Shown: positions 1 to 8,059, numbered from the stretch's first letter. The stretch: 36,018 bases of DNA from an uncultured Bacteroidales bacterium (GCA_947177525.1 CAMWUW010000016.1:1-36018), one strand, 5' to 3'. Notes: generated by a model not told the origin, from the sequence alone. Translations and numbers: made by a program.

Positions 1-834
1 AAAGGCGGGAATAAGTACAGCTGCAACTTCACTTTTTATCATTGAAGCAAACGGAAGCTCCACAAATCCGTTGGAAAATTCTGCAAATGCGCCAGTCCCC
101 CACCAGCGGCTTACAAAAAACTGAGGAGCAGACTGATACAATATCCCCCATATCCCGGCGACAAACAGAGCTGAAGAATAGTTATACAAATCCCTGAAAC
201 ACAATGAAGACGGTATATTCTTCACTGTTCTGAACGGGAGCCGTTCCAATAGCATGCCCGCGGCAAAACAAAGAAAAGAAGACAGGACAAAACCGATTAC
301 GGCAGCCCTCACCCCGCCGAAGATTATCACAGGGACCACAGTACAAGCCAATTTAAATGTGCGCGAAAGCACCACATAGACGGTGGCGCATGCAGCCTTC
401 CTGTACGTCGCCATGACACTTTCCAGTCCAAGTGTCGGAAGCAGAAACAACGGAGTCGGAGAAAACCATTTCAGCAGTACGGACAATTCCGGATTTTTCA
501 GGACTGCGGCAATATGGGGCGCTCCGAAAAACAGGGTCAGGGAAAAAAATGTGCCGGAGACCATAAATATACGGTTCATCTTTCGTACTGTGTCCCGGCC
601 CTCGGCCAGCGGAAGCCTTGCAAGAAAATAAGAATAGGCACGCGGCAGGCCCAATGAGAACACTGTGAGAAGAGTTCCATATACATACAGGACCTGGCGG
701 TATGAGCCATATTCTTCAACAGAAAGAAAACGGCTGAGTATGGCCGCACTGACAATGCCGAAGCTGAAGGAAATCAGATTGGCAACGGCAAGCCATGCAG
801 CCTGTCCTGAATTTGACTGAGCGTTTATCCTCAT
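1..834 (-). CDS. Wzx-like polysaccharide flippase, partial (C-terminus off the left edge)
   Basis: A minus-strand frame is open from an ATG at 834 to the window edge, about 278 codons with no stop. The translation is very hydrophobic with repeated membrane segments. It starts with a short polar stretch and then a helix with the text AWLAVANLISFSFGIVSAAI, as in oligosaccharide flippases of the MATE/MOP superfamily (Wzx, PF01943/PF13440 type), followed by SRFLSVEEYGSYRQ, a common first-loop pattern (R-hL-...-eyG-yr). These proteins move undecaprenyl-linked sugar units across the inner membrane. It lies 23 nt downstream of wbpA in the same direction, so it is probably the next gene of that operon. 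An in-frame TTG seven codons upstream is an alternative start. The exact substrate cannot be read from sequence. Confidence 0.8.
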   Translation of the reverse strand, partial: MRINAQSNSGQAAWLAVANLISFSFGIVSAAILSRFLSVEEYGSYRQVLYVYGTLLTVFSLGLPRAYSYFLARLPLAEGRDTVRKMNRIFMVSGTFFSLTLFFGAPHIAAVLKNPELSVLLKWFSPTPLFLLPTLGLESVMATYRKAACATVYVVLSRTFKLACTVVPVIIFGGVRAAVIGFVLSSFLCFAAGMLLERLPFRTVKNIPSSLCFRDLYNYSSALFVAGIWGILYQSAPQFFVSRWWGTGAFAEFSNGFVELPFASMIKSEVAAVLIPAF

Positions 835-857
835 AGCGGCACGGAATTGCAACAACG

Positions 858-2150
858 TCAGAGGCTCCAGTATTCAAGTCCGTGCATCTTTCCGCGATAT
901 ATCCCCTTTATGTCCACAAGCACGGCATCGGCACGGGTATGGCTAAGGAAAAAATCCTCATCCAGACTCTTGTATTCATCATGGGCAACAGACACGATTA
1001 TGGCATCATAGTCATTGCCCGGCTCCTCTATAAGCTCCATTCCATAAGTTGCCCTCACGTCTTCCGGAACGGCATAAGGGTCTGAAATTTCTACAGCTGC
1101 ACCATAGTCACGCAGCTCATTGACGATGTCGAATACCTTTGAATTCCGGATATCGGATATGTTTTCCTTGAAAGTGACGCCCAGCACAAGAATCCTCGTA
1201 CTGCCGATTGACTTGCCCAGTCCGATAAGTTTCTTCACAAGTTTCTTGGCCACATAGCCTCCCATCGAATCATTGATGAAACGGCCCGCCGATATGAGCC
1301 TGCTGTGATATTTCAGTTCATTGGCCTTGTAGACCATATAGTAAGGGTCGACACCGATGCAATGTCCGCCTACGAGTCCCGGGCTGAATTTCAGAAAGTT
1401 CCATTTGGTTCCGGCCGCTTCCAGCACATCGTATGTATTGATTCCCATACGTGAAAATATAATCGACAATTCATTCATCAGAGCCACATTTACATCCCTC
1501 TGTATATTCTCGATAATCTTGGCAGCCTCCGCAACTTTTATGGAAGGGGCACGGTAGATTCCCTCCTTTACAATCTCTCCGTACACCATTGATATCTGCT
1601 CCAGCGCATCGGAATCACAGCCGCTCACAATTTTGACAACATCCCGGAGCGTATGCTGCCTGTCACCTGGATTAATGCGTTCCGGCGAATAGCCGAACTT
1701 GAAATCGGCACCGGCCTTGAGTCCGGAATACCGCTCCAGCACAGGCACGCACTCATCTTCCGTACAGCCAGGATATACAGTGGATTCAAGCACCACATAA
1801 TCCCCCGGCCCAATGCACTTTGCCACAGACCGGAATGTTCCGAGCAGGTTTGAAATATCCGGGCAATTATGCTTGTCCACCGGAGTCGGAACCGCAATTA
1901 TGAAGAATGAGGCTTCCTGCAGCTTAGCAACGGATGCCGTAAACTCTATGTCTGCACCGGCAAATGCCTCCTTCCCCAATTCACACGACGGGTCAATCCC
2001 GCTACGAAGCTTGGCCAGGCGGGCTTCATCCACATCAAAGCCTATCACCGACATCTTCCCGGCAAATTCAAGTGCAAGCGGCAATCCGACATATCCCAAG
2101 CCAATGACAGCAAGCTTTGCTTCTTTTCCGATAAGTCTATTGTATATCAT
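858..2150 (-). CDS. wbpA: UDP-N-acetylglucosamine 6-dehydrogenase (WbpA/TviB type)
   Basis: This 430-residue nucleotide sugar dehydrogenase should oxidise UDP-GlcNAc (or UDP-GalNAc) at C6 to the uronic acid with two NAD+. The N-terminal Rossmann motif is VIGLGYVGLPLA (residues 15-26). The catalytic cysteine is C264 in GGHCIGVDPYY, and a C-terminal UDP-binding domain follows. The ESTVYPG and SPERINPGD stretches match the WbpA/TviB/VipA branch rather than the glucose dehydrogenase Ugd. Its ATG overlaps the stop of wbpD by 4 nt (ATGA), which suggests translational coupling. With the three upstream genes it completes the first step of UDP-GlcNAc(3NAc)A synthesis. TviB-like UDP-GalNAc use is the main alternative, but the wbpB/E/D neighbours favour WbpA. 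Confidence 0.9.
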   Translation of the reverse strand: MIYNRLIGKEAKLAVIGLGYVGLPLALEFAGKMSVIGFDVDEARLAKLRSGIDPSCELGKEAFAGADIEFTASVAKLQEASFFIIAVPTPVDKHNCPDISNLLGTFRSVAKCIGPGDYVVLESTVYPGCTEDECVPVLERYSGLKAGADFKFGYSPERINPGDRQHTLRDVVKIVSGCDSDALEQISMVYGEIVKEGIYRAPSIKVAEAAKIIENIQRDVNVALMNELSIIFSRMGINTYDVLEAAGTKWNFLKFSPGLVGGHCIGVDPYYMVYKANELKYHSRLISAGRFINDSMGGYVAKKLVKKLIGLGKSIGSTRILVLGVTFKENISDIRNSKVFDIVNELRDYGAAVEISDPYAVPEDVRATYGMELIEEPGNDYDAIIVSVAHDEYKSLDEDFFLSHTRADAVLVDIKGIYRGKMHGLEYWSL

Positions 2151-2728
2151 TTCTTGTATATTCTGGATACTGCATTATCTTTAAGTTCATACGTCTCATG
2201 CGACTCAGGACATTCGGCCAGACCGTCCGGCCCGAATTCAAGACGATGCCCCCACTCGCTCACCCATCCTGCCTGACGCGCCGGATTTCCGACTACAAGA
2301 GCGTACGGGGCCACATCTCCGGTAACTACGGCACCGGCACCGACAAAGGCGAATTCCCCGATGTCATGACCGCACACGACGGTGGCATTCGCACCGATTG
2401 TGGCACCTCTGCCGACACGGGTTTCCAGATACATGGAATGACGGTCCACGGCACTCCTCGGATTCTTCACATTTGTAAATACACATGACGGCCCGAGAAA
2501 CACGTCGTCCCCGCATGTCACGCCGGCATATATTGAAACATTGTTCTGAACCTTGACATTGTTGCCGAGCCTCACTCCGGCTGCGACAAAGACATTTTGC
2601 CCTATATTACATGCCCCCCCCAAGACAGAGCCGGCCATTATATGGCTGTAATGCCATATTTTCGTTCCTTTGCCTATCACGGCACCCTCATCCACCGTTG
2701 CTGTGGGATGTACAAAATACTCCGGCAT
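2147..2728 (-). CDS. wbpD: UDP-3-amino sugar N-acetyltransferase (WbpD type, left-handed beta helix)
   Basis: A 193-residue hexapeptide-repeat acyltransferase. It should acetylate the 3-amino group of UDP-GlcNAc(3N)A using acetyl-CoA. The sequence begins MPEYFVHPTATVDEGAVIGK and continues with many [LIV]-G-x4 turns that build the beta helix. The stretch KNPRSAVDRH forms the usual protruding loop, and VVGNPARQ is the common C-terminal motif of this family. I chose the ATG at 2728 because it sits 4 nt after the wbpE stop and matches the family N-terminus; an upstream in-frame ATG at 2761 would add 11 residues inside wbpE. The gene overlaps wbpA by 4 nt downstream. Confidence 0.87.
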   Translation of the reverse strand: MPEYFVHPTATVDEGAVIGKGTKIWHYSHIMAGSVLGGACNIGQNVFVAAGVRLGNNVKVQNNVSIYAGVTCGDDVFLGPSCVFTNVKNPRSAVDRHSMYLETRVGRGATIGANATVVCGHDIGEFAFVGAGAVVTGDVAPYALVVGNPARQAGWVSEWGHRLEFGPDGLAECPESHETYELKDNAVSRIYKK

Positions 2729-2732
2729 ACTC

Positions 2733-3866
2733 CTATTGTTTAAAGAATTCTTTAACGGCATCTATTACCATATCCTGCTGCCAATGTGCAAGTTCCGTAT
2801 GAAGCGGCAGGGAAAGCACGGATGAAGCCAGCTCCCGCGACACCTCAAGAGAAGCGCTTTCACGGCTAAAGCGGCAGAAAGCCTCCTGCCTATCCAGAGG
2901 CAAAGGATAATAAATCATCGACGGTATGCCCCTCGCCTCAAGAAAGTCCTTCAGCTCATCACGCCGCCCGCAACCTATCCGCAATGTATACTGATTGTAG
3001 ACATGTCGGGCAAAAGGCATTTCCTCCGGCACATCCAGTCCTTCCACATTGCGTAGTGCGCGTGTATAGTATGCGGCTGCTTCCCTGCGTGCTGCGCAAT
3101 ATTCATCAAGATGCGGAAGTTTTGCACCAAGGACAACAGCCTGGATTGTATCAAGACGCGAATTGCAGCCTATTACGGAATGGCGGTATTTCACTTTCTG
3201 GCCATGGCTGGCAACCATTCGGGCCGACTCAGCAAGCCTGTCGTCATCTGTAAGTATTGCTCCTCCGTCGCCATAGCACCCAAGATTTTTTGACGGGAAA
3301 AACGAAGTGCATCCCATTGTGCCCATAGCCCCGGTTTTCTTTACAGTGCCGTCCGAAAATTCATATTCAGCTCCGAGAGATTGTGCATTGTCTTCTATGA
3401 CATAAAGTCCGTATTCATCAGCAAGCGAAAGAATCGGCTCCATATCACAGGACTGCCCGAAAAGGTGCACCGGAATGACAGCCCTGGTCTTGGGCGTAAG
3501 CACCTCGCGTATATTTCCGGCTGTCATGTTGAAGCTCACCGGATCGACATCAGCCATCACCGGGACAAGTCCGAGAATGGCAGCAGCCTCTGCAGAAGCC
3601 GCATAAGTAAAGGCAGGCACCACAACCTCATCGCCCGGTCTGAGTCCAAGCGCCATCAGGGAAATCATCAGGGCATCCGTACCGTTGGCGCAAGGCACGG
3701 CATGGCGCACGCCTGTATATGAAGCAAGGGCATCGGCAAACTGCTTTACCTGAGGCCCGTTTATGAAAGCGCATGTCTCAAGTACAGCTGCAATGCCTTC
3801 GTCAATTTCTTTCTTTATTTTCAGGTATTGGCCATGAAGGTCAACCATCTGCAGTTTCTTTTCCAT
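2733..3866 (-). CDS. wbpE: UDP-3-keto sugar aminotransferase (WbpE type, DegT/DnrJ/EryC1)
   Basis: A 377-residue PLP-dependent fold-type I aminotransferase that should transaminate the 3-keto product of WbpB with glutamate. The PLP lysine is expected at K193 in SFFPSKNLGCYGDGG. EDNAQSLGA (residues 158-166) carries the PLP-ring aspartate, and CANGTDAL (59-66) is the phosphate-binding turn. The N-terminus MVDLHGQYLKIKKEID is close to the WbpE/ArnB pattern. The ATG at 3866 lies 20 nt past the wbpB stop. A GTG at 3890 overlapping that stop would add eight residues and cannot be excluded. WbpB and WbpE normally act as a tight NAD-recycling pair, in line with their adjacency here. Confidence 0.9.
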   Translation of the reverse strand: MEKKLQMVDLHGQYLKIKKEIDEGIAAVLETCAFINGPQVKQFADALASYTGVRHAVPCANGTDALMISLMALGLRPGDEVVVPAFTYAASAEAAAILGLVPVMADVDPVSFNMTAGNIREVLTPKTRAVIPVHLFGQSCDMEPILSLADEYGLYVIEDNAQSLGAEYEFSDGTVKKTGAMGTMGCTSFFPSKNLGCYGDGGAILTDDDRLAESARMVASHGQKVKYRHSVIGCNSRLDTIQAVVLGAKLPHLDEYCAARREAAAYYTRALRNVEGLDVPEEMPFARHVYNQYTLRIGCGRRDELKDFLEARGIPSMIYYPLPLDRQEAFCRFSRESASLEVSRELASSVLSLPLHTELAHWQQDMVIDAVKEFFKQ

Positions 3867-3886
3867 GGTACATGGTCTTTGGAAAT

Positions 3887-4858
3887 TCACACCTGCAGTC
3901 CCGGAATGCCCGCACGGGAGGACAGTGCAGCCAAAGGATGATAATCTCCCTTGAGGCCGACAGGAACGGCACTGCGTATGTCGGATATTATGTTTACCGA
4001 ATTCATTGCGTCATCAAGTCCGAATCCGTTGCCTGCGAGAATCTGCCTGTAGCTTTCCGTATGGAGTTCGGTAAATCCGTCGGAAAATTCATATTCTTCT
4101 CCGTCTATGCTTATATTGCGGAAGGTACGGCGTCCCTCTGCAGAAAAAGACTGAGGGAGGCATTCGGCGCTGATGCTCAGGAAATAGCGCACTCTGGCCC
4201 GGTCAAGTTCGAGATAGCCGGCGACTCTGTCGTGAGATGCCACATGGACGATGTTTTGCTTTACTGAGCCGAAGACCCATTGAAGCATATCATAGAAATG
4301 GACTCCGATGTTGGCTGCCACTCCCCCGCTTTTCCGGACATCGCCTTTCCAGCTTGCATAATACCATTTCCCGCGGGGAGTTATATAGGTCAGGTCCACA
4401 TCATAGGTCTTGTCCGCGGGGCCTTCTCCGATTTTTCTTTTCAGCGCAAGAATAGACGGATGCAGACGCAGCTGAAGAATTGTACTGATTTTATGTCCGG
4501 ACTCTTTTTCTGCCGCACGGAGGGCTTCGATTTCCTCAGGGCCGAGGACAAGGGGCTTTTCGCATATAACGTCTGCCCCGGCATCAAGTCCGCAGCGGAT
4601 ATGGGTCTGATGAAGATGATTAGGTGAACACACCGAGACGATGTCTACTTTTCCGTCAGTTCCGGCCAATTCTGCCAGATGGCTGCAAAACGAAGCCTGT
4701 CCGGTAAAGAAGGAGGCGTGCGGAAAAAAACTGTCAAGGATTCCGACACTGTCAAATAAATCATAAGCCGCCACCAGCTCATTTCCTGTATCTTTAATTG
4801 CACGGAGGTGGCGTGGGGCAATATAGCCAGCGGCTCCAATCAAAGCAAAGTTTTTCAT
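3887..4858 (-). CDS. wbpB: UDP-N-acetylglucuronate 3-dehydrogenase (WbpB type, Gfo/Idh/MocA)
   Basis: A 323-residue oxidoreductase that should oxidise the C3 hydroxyl of UDP-GlcNAcA to a ketone. The N-terminal NAD-binding stretch MKNFALIGAAGYIAPRHLRA uses the WbpB-type GAAGYIA loop instead of GxGxxG. ADVICEKPLVL holds the conserved EKP lysine of the Gfo/Idh/MocA family, and GGVAANIGVHFYDMLQW carries the substrate-binding histidine/aspartate region. I chose the ATG at 4858, because the family starts directly at MKNFALIG; a start at 4888 would add ten unlike residues. It is the first gene of the visible operon, with a 430-nt intergenic region upstream. Confidence 0.9.
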   Translation of the reverse strand: MKNFALIGAAGYIAPRHLRAIKDTGNELVAAYDLFDSVGILDSFFPHASFFTGQASFCSHLAELAGTDGKVDIVSVCSPNHLHQTHIRCGLDAGADVICEKPLVLGPEEIEALRAAEKESGHKISTILQLRLHPSILALKRKIGEGPADKTYDVDLTYITPRGKWYYASWKGDVRKSGGVAANIGVHFYDMLQWVFGSVKQNIVHVASHDRVAGYLELDRARVRYFLSISAECLPQSFSAEGRRTFRNISIDGEEYEFSDGFTELHTESYRQILAGNGFGLDDAMNSVNIISDIRSAVPVGLKGDYHPLAALSSRAGIPGLQV

Positions 4859-5016
4859 ACAAAATGCAACATATCTTTTCTGTGTCACGGGAGCAATTCT
4901 TGGCCGTCAAATCCTGTCAGCTCCCAATCCGTCCCGATAGAGGGACATGCAGCAAAAGTGCAAACCCGACATCCGAGGGCATTCCCCGCCCCTAGGATTC
5001 ACCAGATTTGCAAGGT

Positions 5017-5024
5017 CAAAGTTA
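5017..5024 (-). promoter_or_regulatory. Possible -7 box for the wbp operon in the 4859-5289 gap
   Basis: On the minus strand the octamer TAACTTTG matches the Bacteroidetes -7 consensus TAnnTTTG. Twenty bases upstream the expected TTTG reads TTTT, so the -33 match is imperfect. A leader of about 150 nt to wbpB would result, containing a small hairpin (GTCCC, six-base loop, GGGAC, near 4932-4947). I see no convincing gene between wbpB and the tRNA-Arg promoter; the open frames there look like low-complexity shadows. Confidence 0.35.
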
Positions 5025-5210
5025 GTAAATTTGGAGCGATAATGAAAATACAGCCAACACACCTGCAAGGCGGAAAGAGAGGCAGCCGACGGCAAGTCTG
5101 TCCTGCTGCACGAAGACACCCCCAGCGTCCGAAACAGGAAGAAAAGACAATGACGAAGATCCCGGAAATAAAAATTTCAACGGCAAAATGCAAATCAGCA
5201 TAAATCTTTA

Positions 5211-5242
5211 TTTGGCCATTAACAAATTAATGTTTACATTTG
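5211..5242 (+). promoter_or_regulatory. Bacteroidetes-type promoter for tRNA-Arg
   Basis: TTTG at 5211-5214 is followed by exactly 20 nt and then TACATTTG at 5235-5242. This matches the Bacteroidetes primary sigma factor consensus (TTTG, 19-21 nt, TAnnTTTG). Transcription would start near 5249, about 40 nt before the tRNA. Confidence 0.8.
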
Positions 5243-5289
5243 CATCCGCTTATGGTCTCCGGCCTTTCCGGAACCAGAGTGAAAGGCAT

Positions 5290-5363
5290 GGTCCGGTAGC
5301 TCAGTTGGATAGAGCAACAGCCTTCTAAGCTGTGGGTCTTGGGTTCGAATCCCAACCGGATCA
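5290..5363 (+). tRNA. tRNA-Arg (anticodon TCT)
   Basis: The 74-nt cloverleaf folds fully. The acceptor stem pairs 5290-5296 with 5356-5362 (one G-U), and the D-loop AGTTGGATA sits between GCTC and GAGC. The anticodon stem ACAGC/GCTGT encloses CTTCTAA, giving anticodon TCT. The T arm is TTGGG-TTCGAAT-CCCAA and the discriminator is A. CCA is not encoded. A perfect terminator follows at 5373. The next gene downstream is an integrase remnant, as is usual where an integrative element has used a tRNA gene. Confidence 0.97.
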
Positions 5364-5372
5364 CTGAAGGGG

Positions 5373-5406
5373 GCTTGACTAATATTTCTTAGTCAAGCTT
5401 TTTTTG
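5373..5406 (+). terminator. Rho-independent terminator of tRNA-Arg
   Basis: A perfect 10-bp stem GCTTGACTAA / TTAGTCAAGC with a six-base loop is followed directly by a run of eight T (5399-5406). Confidence 0.9.
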
Positions 5407-5429
5407 TTTTTTGGTTAGGCCGACTATGA

Positions 5430-5981
5430 TTTGATATCGGGAAGAGGGACAAGCTGATGATAATGCTAATGTTGTCCAACGGGCTGCGCTATTGCGGGGT
5501 GCATAGAATCAACATCAACGATTTTGATATTGTAGATGGCGAGATGGTACCGCACATCCAGCGCAAAGGAAGCATTGACAAGCACGACATCGTTGTGATA
5601 TCCAATGAGGTTGCGGAACTGTTCGAGGACTATGTCTCAAGCAAGAAGGACTACGATGTCAGTGATGCTCTGCTTACCAACCATATGCGTGGAATGAAGA
5701 GCGAGAGAATCAATCGGGAAACCATCAGCTTCATCGTCAAACGAAGGCTTCGGGCAATCGGGATTGACGACCCGAAAATAACGGCACACTCCCTCCGGCA
5801 CACCTGCAGTTCGCTGATGATTGAGCAGGGGTATGACCCACAACTCATACAGGATATGTTGGGACACACCGACCCTTCAACCACAAGAATCTACACGAAT
5901 ATGGCACGACAAAGAATGCTTTTCGAGTCAGCACCAAGCAAGAGACTGTCAAGCATTCTGAGCAAAAAATCGAAAAAGTAG
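5430..5981 (+). pseudogene. Tyrosine recombinase (integrase), truncated to the catalytic domain
   Basis: The catalytic half of a phage/ICE-type site-specific recombinase. Counting from the ATG at 5457, the pentad residues are all present: R11 in SNGLRYCG, K37 in QRKG, H111 and R114 in HSLRH, H137 in LGHTDP, and the nucleophile Y146 in RIYTNM. The N-terminal SAM-like core-binding and arm domains are absent. Recognisable sequence (RDKL before the ATG) continues up to a TGA at 5427, so the 5' end was lost, not merely mis-started. It sits 67 nt after tRNA-Arg and points away from it. It is likely inactive for integration because it lacks the DNA-clamp domain; a 174-residue product could still be made. 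Confidence 0.85.
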
Positions 5982-6210
5982 AGACGAAGCACAGATGGTC
6001 GTATGAACATAAGATTAATTGATTGTCAGTGATTTGCTGAAGTGCTTGATAAAGGCTCGGTTACAAAGAGGTCGAAATCTGGCAGAATTCAGCCGGAAAC
6101 CGCTGTAACCCTTTGATAAAAGTTCACAGAGCTTAATTGACGAAAATGGGAACACCCGAAACGGGCATCCCCAAAATGAAAGTTCTTTGAAATGTTGAAA
6201 TCCTGTTCGA

Positions 6211-7386
6211 TTAATAGTTCATACCGAAAGTCCACAGAGGCAGAACATTAAGGTATCCGCTTTCAATGTCATCCTTGACGACAAAGGCATAATCTACATT
6301 CTTAATCTGCTTCTGTTTCTTTGACTTTCCTCCGACTTCAAAGGTATGACCGTCAACCAAGAAATCCGAAACCGGAGAAGACAGCACTTTCTGGCGGACA
6401 GACAATGCACGGAAAAAGAATGTCTCACGGATATTCCCGACTTCCGGATTGCCGTCAGCGAGCGCATAGATGAAGCAAGTGTTTCCAAGATAAATCTTGT
6501 CAACTTTCTCTACGGCTGCCATTCCCTCAGAGCCCATCTCCAGCTGCTGAAGAAGTTTTGATTTTTCCATATAGACCATATAGTCAGCTACAACACCCCT
6601 GTCAGCGGAGATAGCACGCCCGATTTCAGAGAAGTTAGGCTTGAACGGAACGCTATGTGAGATGACATACAGTAATTTCTTCAGTTTACGGGCTGTGGAA
6701 ATATTCATCTTTGCATAAGTCGGTATATCAACCTCAATGGTCATATTGACGATATTCTCCAATCGGGTATGGTAGTTGTCTTCCGCAAAGAACGGGAAAT
6801 ATCCCTTGGTGAGATATTCCTTGAAATATGCCAGAGGATAATTGACTTCCTTCGGGAGTTCCACTTTACCAGCTATAATTTCGTCAAGACTATACGGGCG
6901 GATATCCAAGCCGCGAGAGAAATTGAGATACTCTCTGAACGACAATCCTTCAAGCGTATATCGGATTGCTCTTCTACTGAGGTCGGCATCGCTGCCCTTG
7001 ATGATGTCAAGTATCGATGAACCTGTCACGACCACTTTGAGTTCCGGAAGATAATCATACATCATCTTCACTTCCTTAGACCAATTTTCATATTTGTGTA
7101 CTTCATCGATGTACAGCACTTTGCCCCCGTTCTTTGCGAACGAAGATGCCACATCATAAAGTGAATTGGTCGAAAAGTAGGTGTTGTCAGCAGCTACATA
7201 CAAAGATTCGTTTTTCGTATTTGTCATCTTGATATGCTGAAGAATCATTGTTGTCTTGCCTACTCCCCGTGCACCTACAATAACAATCAGACGAGAATTC
7301 CAGTCAATTTCGTCATAAAGATAACGCACAAAATCAGTCCCTATCTGATTGTATTTATCCGTGTAAAGTTGATATAAGGTTTCCAT
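6211..7386 (-). CDS. AAA+ ATPase with C-terminal DUF4143-like region
   Basis: A 391-residue P-loop ATPase of the kind found in many copies in Bacteroidales. Walker A is GARGVGKTT (about residues 38-46), Walker B is VLYIDEVH, and sensor-1 is VVTGSS. LSRRAIRYTLEGLSFREYL is the usual arginine-finger and linker region. The C-terminal part ends with FLVDGHTFEVGGKSK and a distal lysine-rich segment, resembling the DUF4143 nuclease-like fold. The family's biological role is unsettled (toxin-antitoxin-like, stress or mobile-element functions have been suggested). It lies inside the decayed element between two tRNA genes, on the opposite strand to the integrase and terminase fragments, and its text looks AT-richer than the flanking genes. 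Its promoter holds a striking palindrome array (7418-7501). Confidence 0.85.
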   Translation of the reverse strand: METLYQLYTDKYNQIGTDFVRYLYDEIDWNSRLIVIVGARGVGKTTMILQHIKMTNTKNESLYVAADNTYFSTNSLYDVASSFAKNGGKVLYIDEVHKYENWSKEVKMMYDYLPELKVVVTGSSILDIIKGSDADLSRRAIRYTLEGLSFREYLNFSRGLDIRPYSLDEIIAGKVELPKEVNYPLAYFKEYLTKGYFPFFAEDNYHTRLENIVNMTIEVDIPTYAKMNISTARKLKKLLYVISHSVPFKPNFSEIGRAISADRGVVADYMVYMEKSKLLQQLEMGSEGMAAVEKVDKIYLGNTCFIYALADGNPEVGNIRETFFFRALSVRQKVLSSPVSDFLVDGHTFEVGGKSKKQKQIKNVDYAFVVKDDIESGYLNVLPLWTFGMNY

Positions 7387-7403
7387 ACTCCTTTATTTTG
7401 ATG

Positions 7404-7411
7404 CAAATATA
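7404..7411 (-). promoter_or_regulatory. -7 box of the ATPase gene
   Basis: TATATTTG on the minus strand is an exact TAnnTTTG match, 17 nt before the ATPase ATG at 7386. No good -33 TTTG lies 19-21 nt upstream. That position is occupied instead by the first palindromic site (7418-7435), as expected for a promoter controlled by a regulator bound there. Confidence 0.6.
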
Positions 7412-7417
7412 ACAAAT

Positions 7418-7501
7418 TGCGGATTGAAATCCGCAGTTTTGGCAAAACATTGCGGATTTCAATCCGCAGTTTATGATAAAATCTGCGGGAAATCCTCCGC
7501 A
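7418..7501 (-). repeat. Three 18-bp palindromic sites at an exact 33-bp pitch (putative operator array)
   Basis: Site 1 (7418-7435) is TGCGGATTGAAATCCGCA. Site 2 (7451-7468) is TGCGGATTTCAATCCGCA, the exact reverse complement of site 1. Site 3 (7484-7501) is TGCGGGAAATCCTCCGCA. The starts are exactly 33 bp apart. The two 15-nt spacers are also alike (GTTTTGGCAAAACAT and GTTTATGATAAAATC). TGCGG/CCGCA arms are kept in all three; the core varies in site 3. Site 1 ends six bases upstream of the ATPase -7 box. This looks like tandem dyad operators for a dimeric regulator, possibly autoregulation. Sites 1 and 2 together can also fold as one long hairpin. Confidence 0.75.
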
Positions 7502-7561
7502 AATCTATAATCGAGCAGAGATTCCAATGTTTCAAGAAGAGATTAAATATAAAAAAATAAC

Positions 7562-8059
7562 ATGGCAAAAGGACGGATAACGATATCGGATTCACAGAAG
7601 AGACTTCGAGGTACGGATCAGCCTTGCAGGATGATGGAAAACAGTCTGCAAGTAAATATTCCCAGCGATGGAACAATGGTTTCGTTGCCAAAGTCCGGTC
7701 TCAAGGGAACGGCAAAGAAGGTTTACTCGCTGGTGGCAACGGAACTTATGAACCGTGGTGTGCTGGATGTATTGAGTGCAGACCTTGTCATCGCCTACCG
7801 CAGGGAGATGGCTCTGCACCACGACATGATGCGTGATCTGGAAAAGGAGGGTATGACTATCAGCATCGAAACCAAAAACGGGACAATGAGCCAGATTAAT
7901 CCCAAACGCAAGATTGCCGAGAGTGCGCTGGCTGCAGCAAAGTCGCTGGCTTCTGAATTCGGCCTTTCTCCGGCAAGCCGAGCGAGGGGCTTTGCACTCT
8001 TCATTGACAATGCTCCAAAAGACGACTTTGCCGATTTTGAAATCATCGATGAACAATAA
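7562..8059 (+). CDS. Phage terminase small subunit, P27 family
   Basis: A 165-residue protein resembling P27-type terminase small subunits. The N-terminal part has a proline/glycine-rich start followed by LKGTAKKVYSLVATELMNRGVLD. The middle has LVIAYRREMALHHDMMRDL, and the C-terminal signature reads NPKRKIAESALAAAKSLASEFGLSPASRAR, typical for this family (nP...a...l..lGLsP.sRar; residues split here only for description). Such proteins recognise phage DNA for packaging. It overlaps the terminase large subunit stub by 11 nt, the normal terS-terL arrangement. No other packaging or capsid genes are present, so it is a stranded phage gene. Confidence 0.75.
   Translation: MAKGRITISDSQKRLRGTDQPCRMMENSLQVNIPSDGTMVSLPKSGLKGTAKKVYSLVATELMNRGVLDVLSADLVIAYRREMALHHDMMRDLEKEGMTISIETKNGTMSQINPKRKIAESALAAAKSLASEFGLSPASRARGFALFIDNAPKDDFADFEIIDEQ

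Noticed and set aside
383..631. Plus-strand 82-codon frame inside the left edge
   Set aside because: The minus-strand frame here is a continuous membrane protein with flippase features, so the plus frame is a shadow.
4808..5203. Plus-strand 131-codon frame in the wbpB to tRNA-Arg gap
   Set aside because: It starts within wbpB on the opposite strand, has low-complexity basic composition and lacks any family pattern.
5290..5363. Duplicate of the tRNA-Arg 3' end (attR) elsewhere in the 5.4-8.4 kb segment
   Set aside because: I looked for a second copy of the T-arm/acceptor sequence and saw only the unrelated T arm of tRNA-Ser.
6130..6170. Imperfect GC-rich inverted repeat after the integrase fragment as a terminator
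   Set aside because: The stem has mismatches and a bulge and no T run; support is too weak to list.
7418..7501. Possible minimal CRISPR array (18-bp palindromic repeats with 15-nt spacers)
   Set aside because: Repeats and spacers are too short, the spacers resemble each other, and no cas gene is present. Operator sites before a promoter explain it better.
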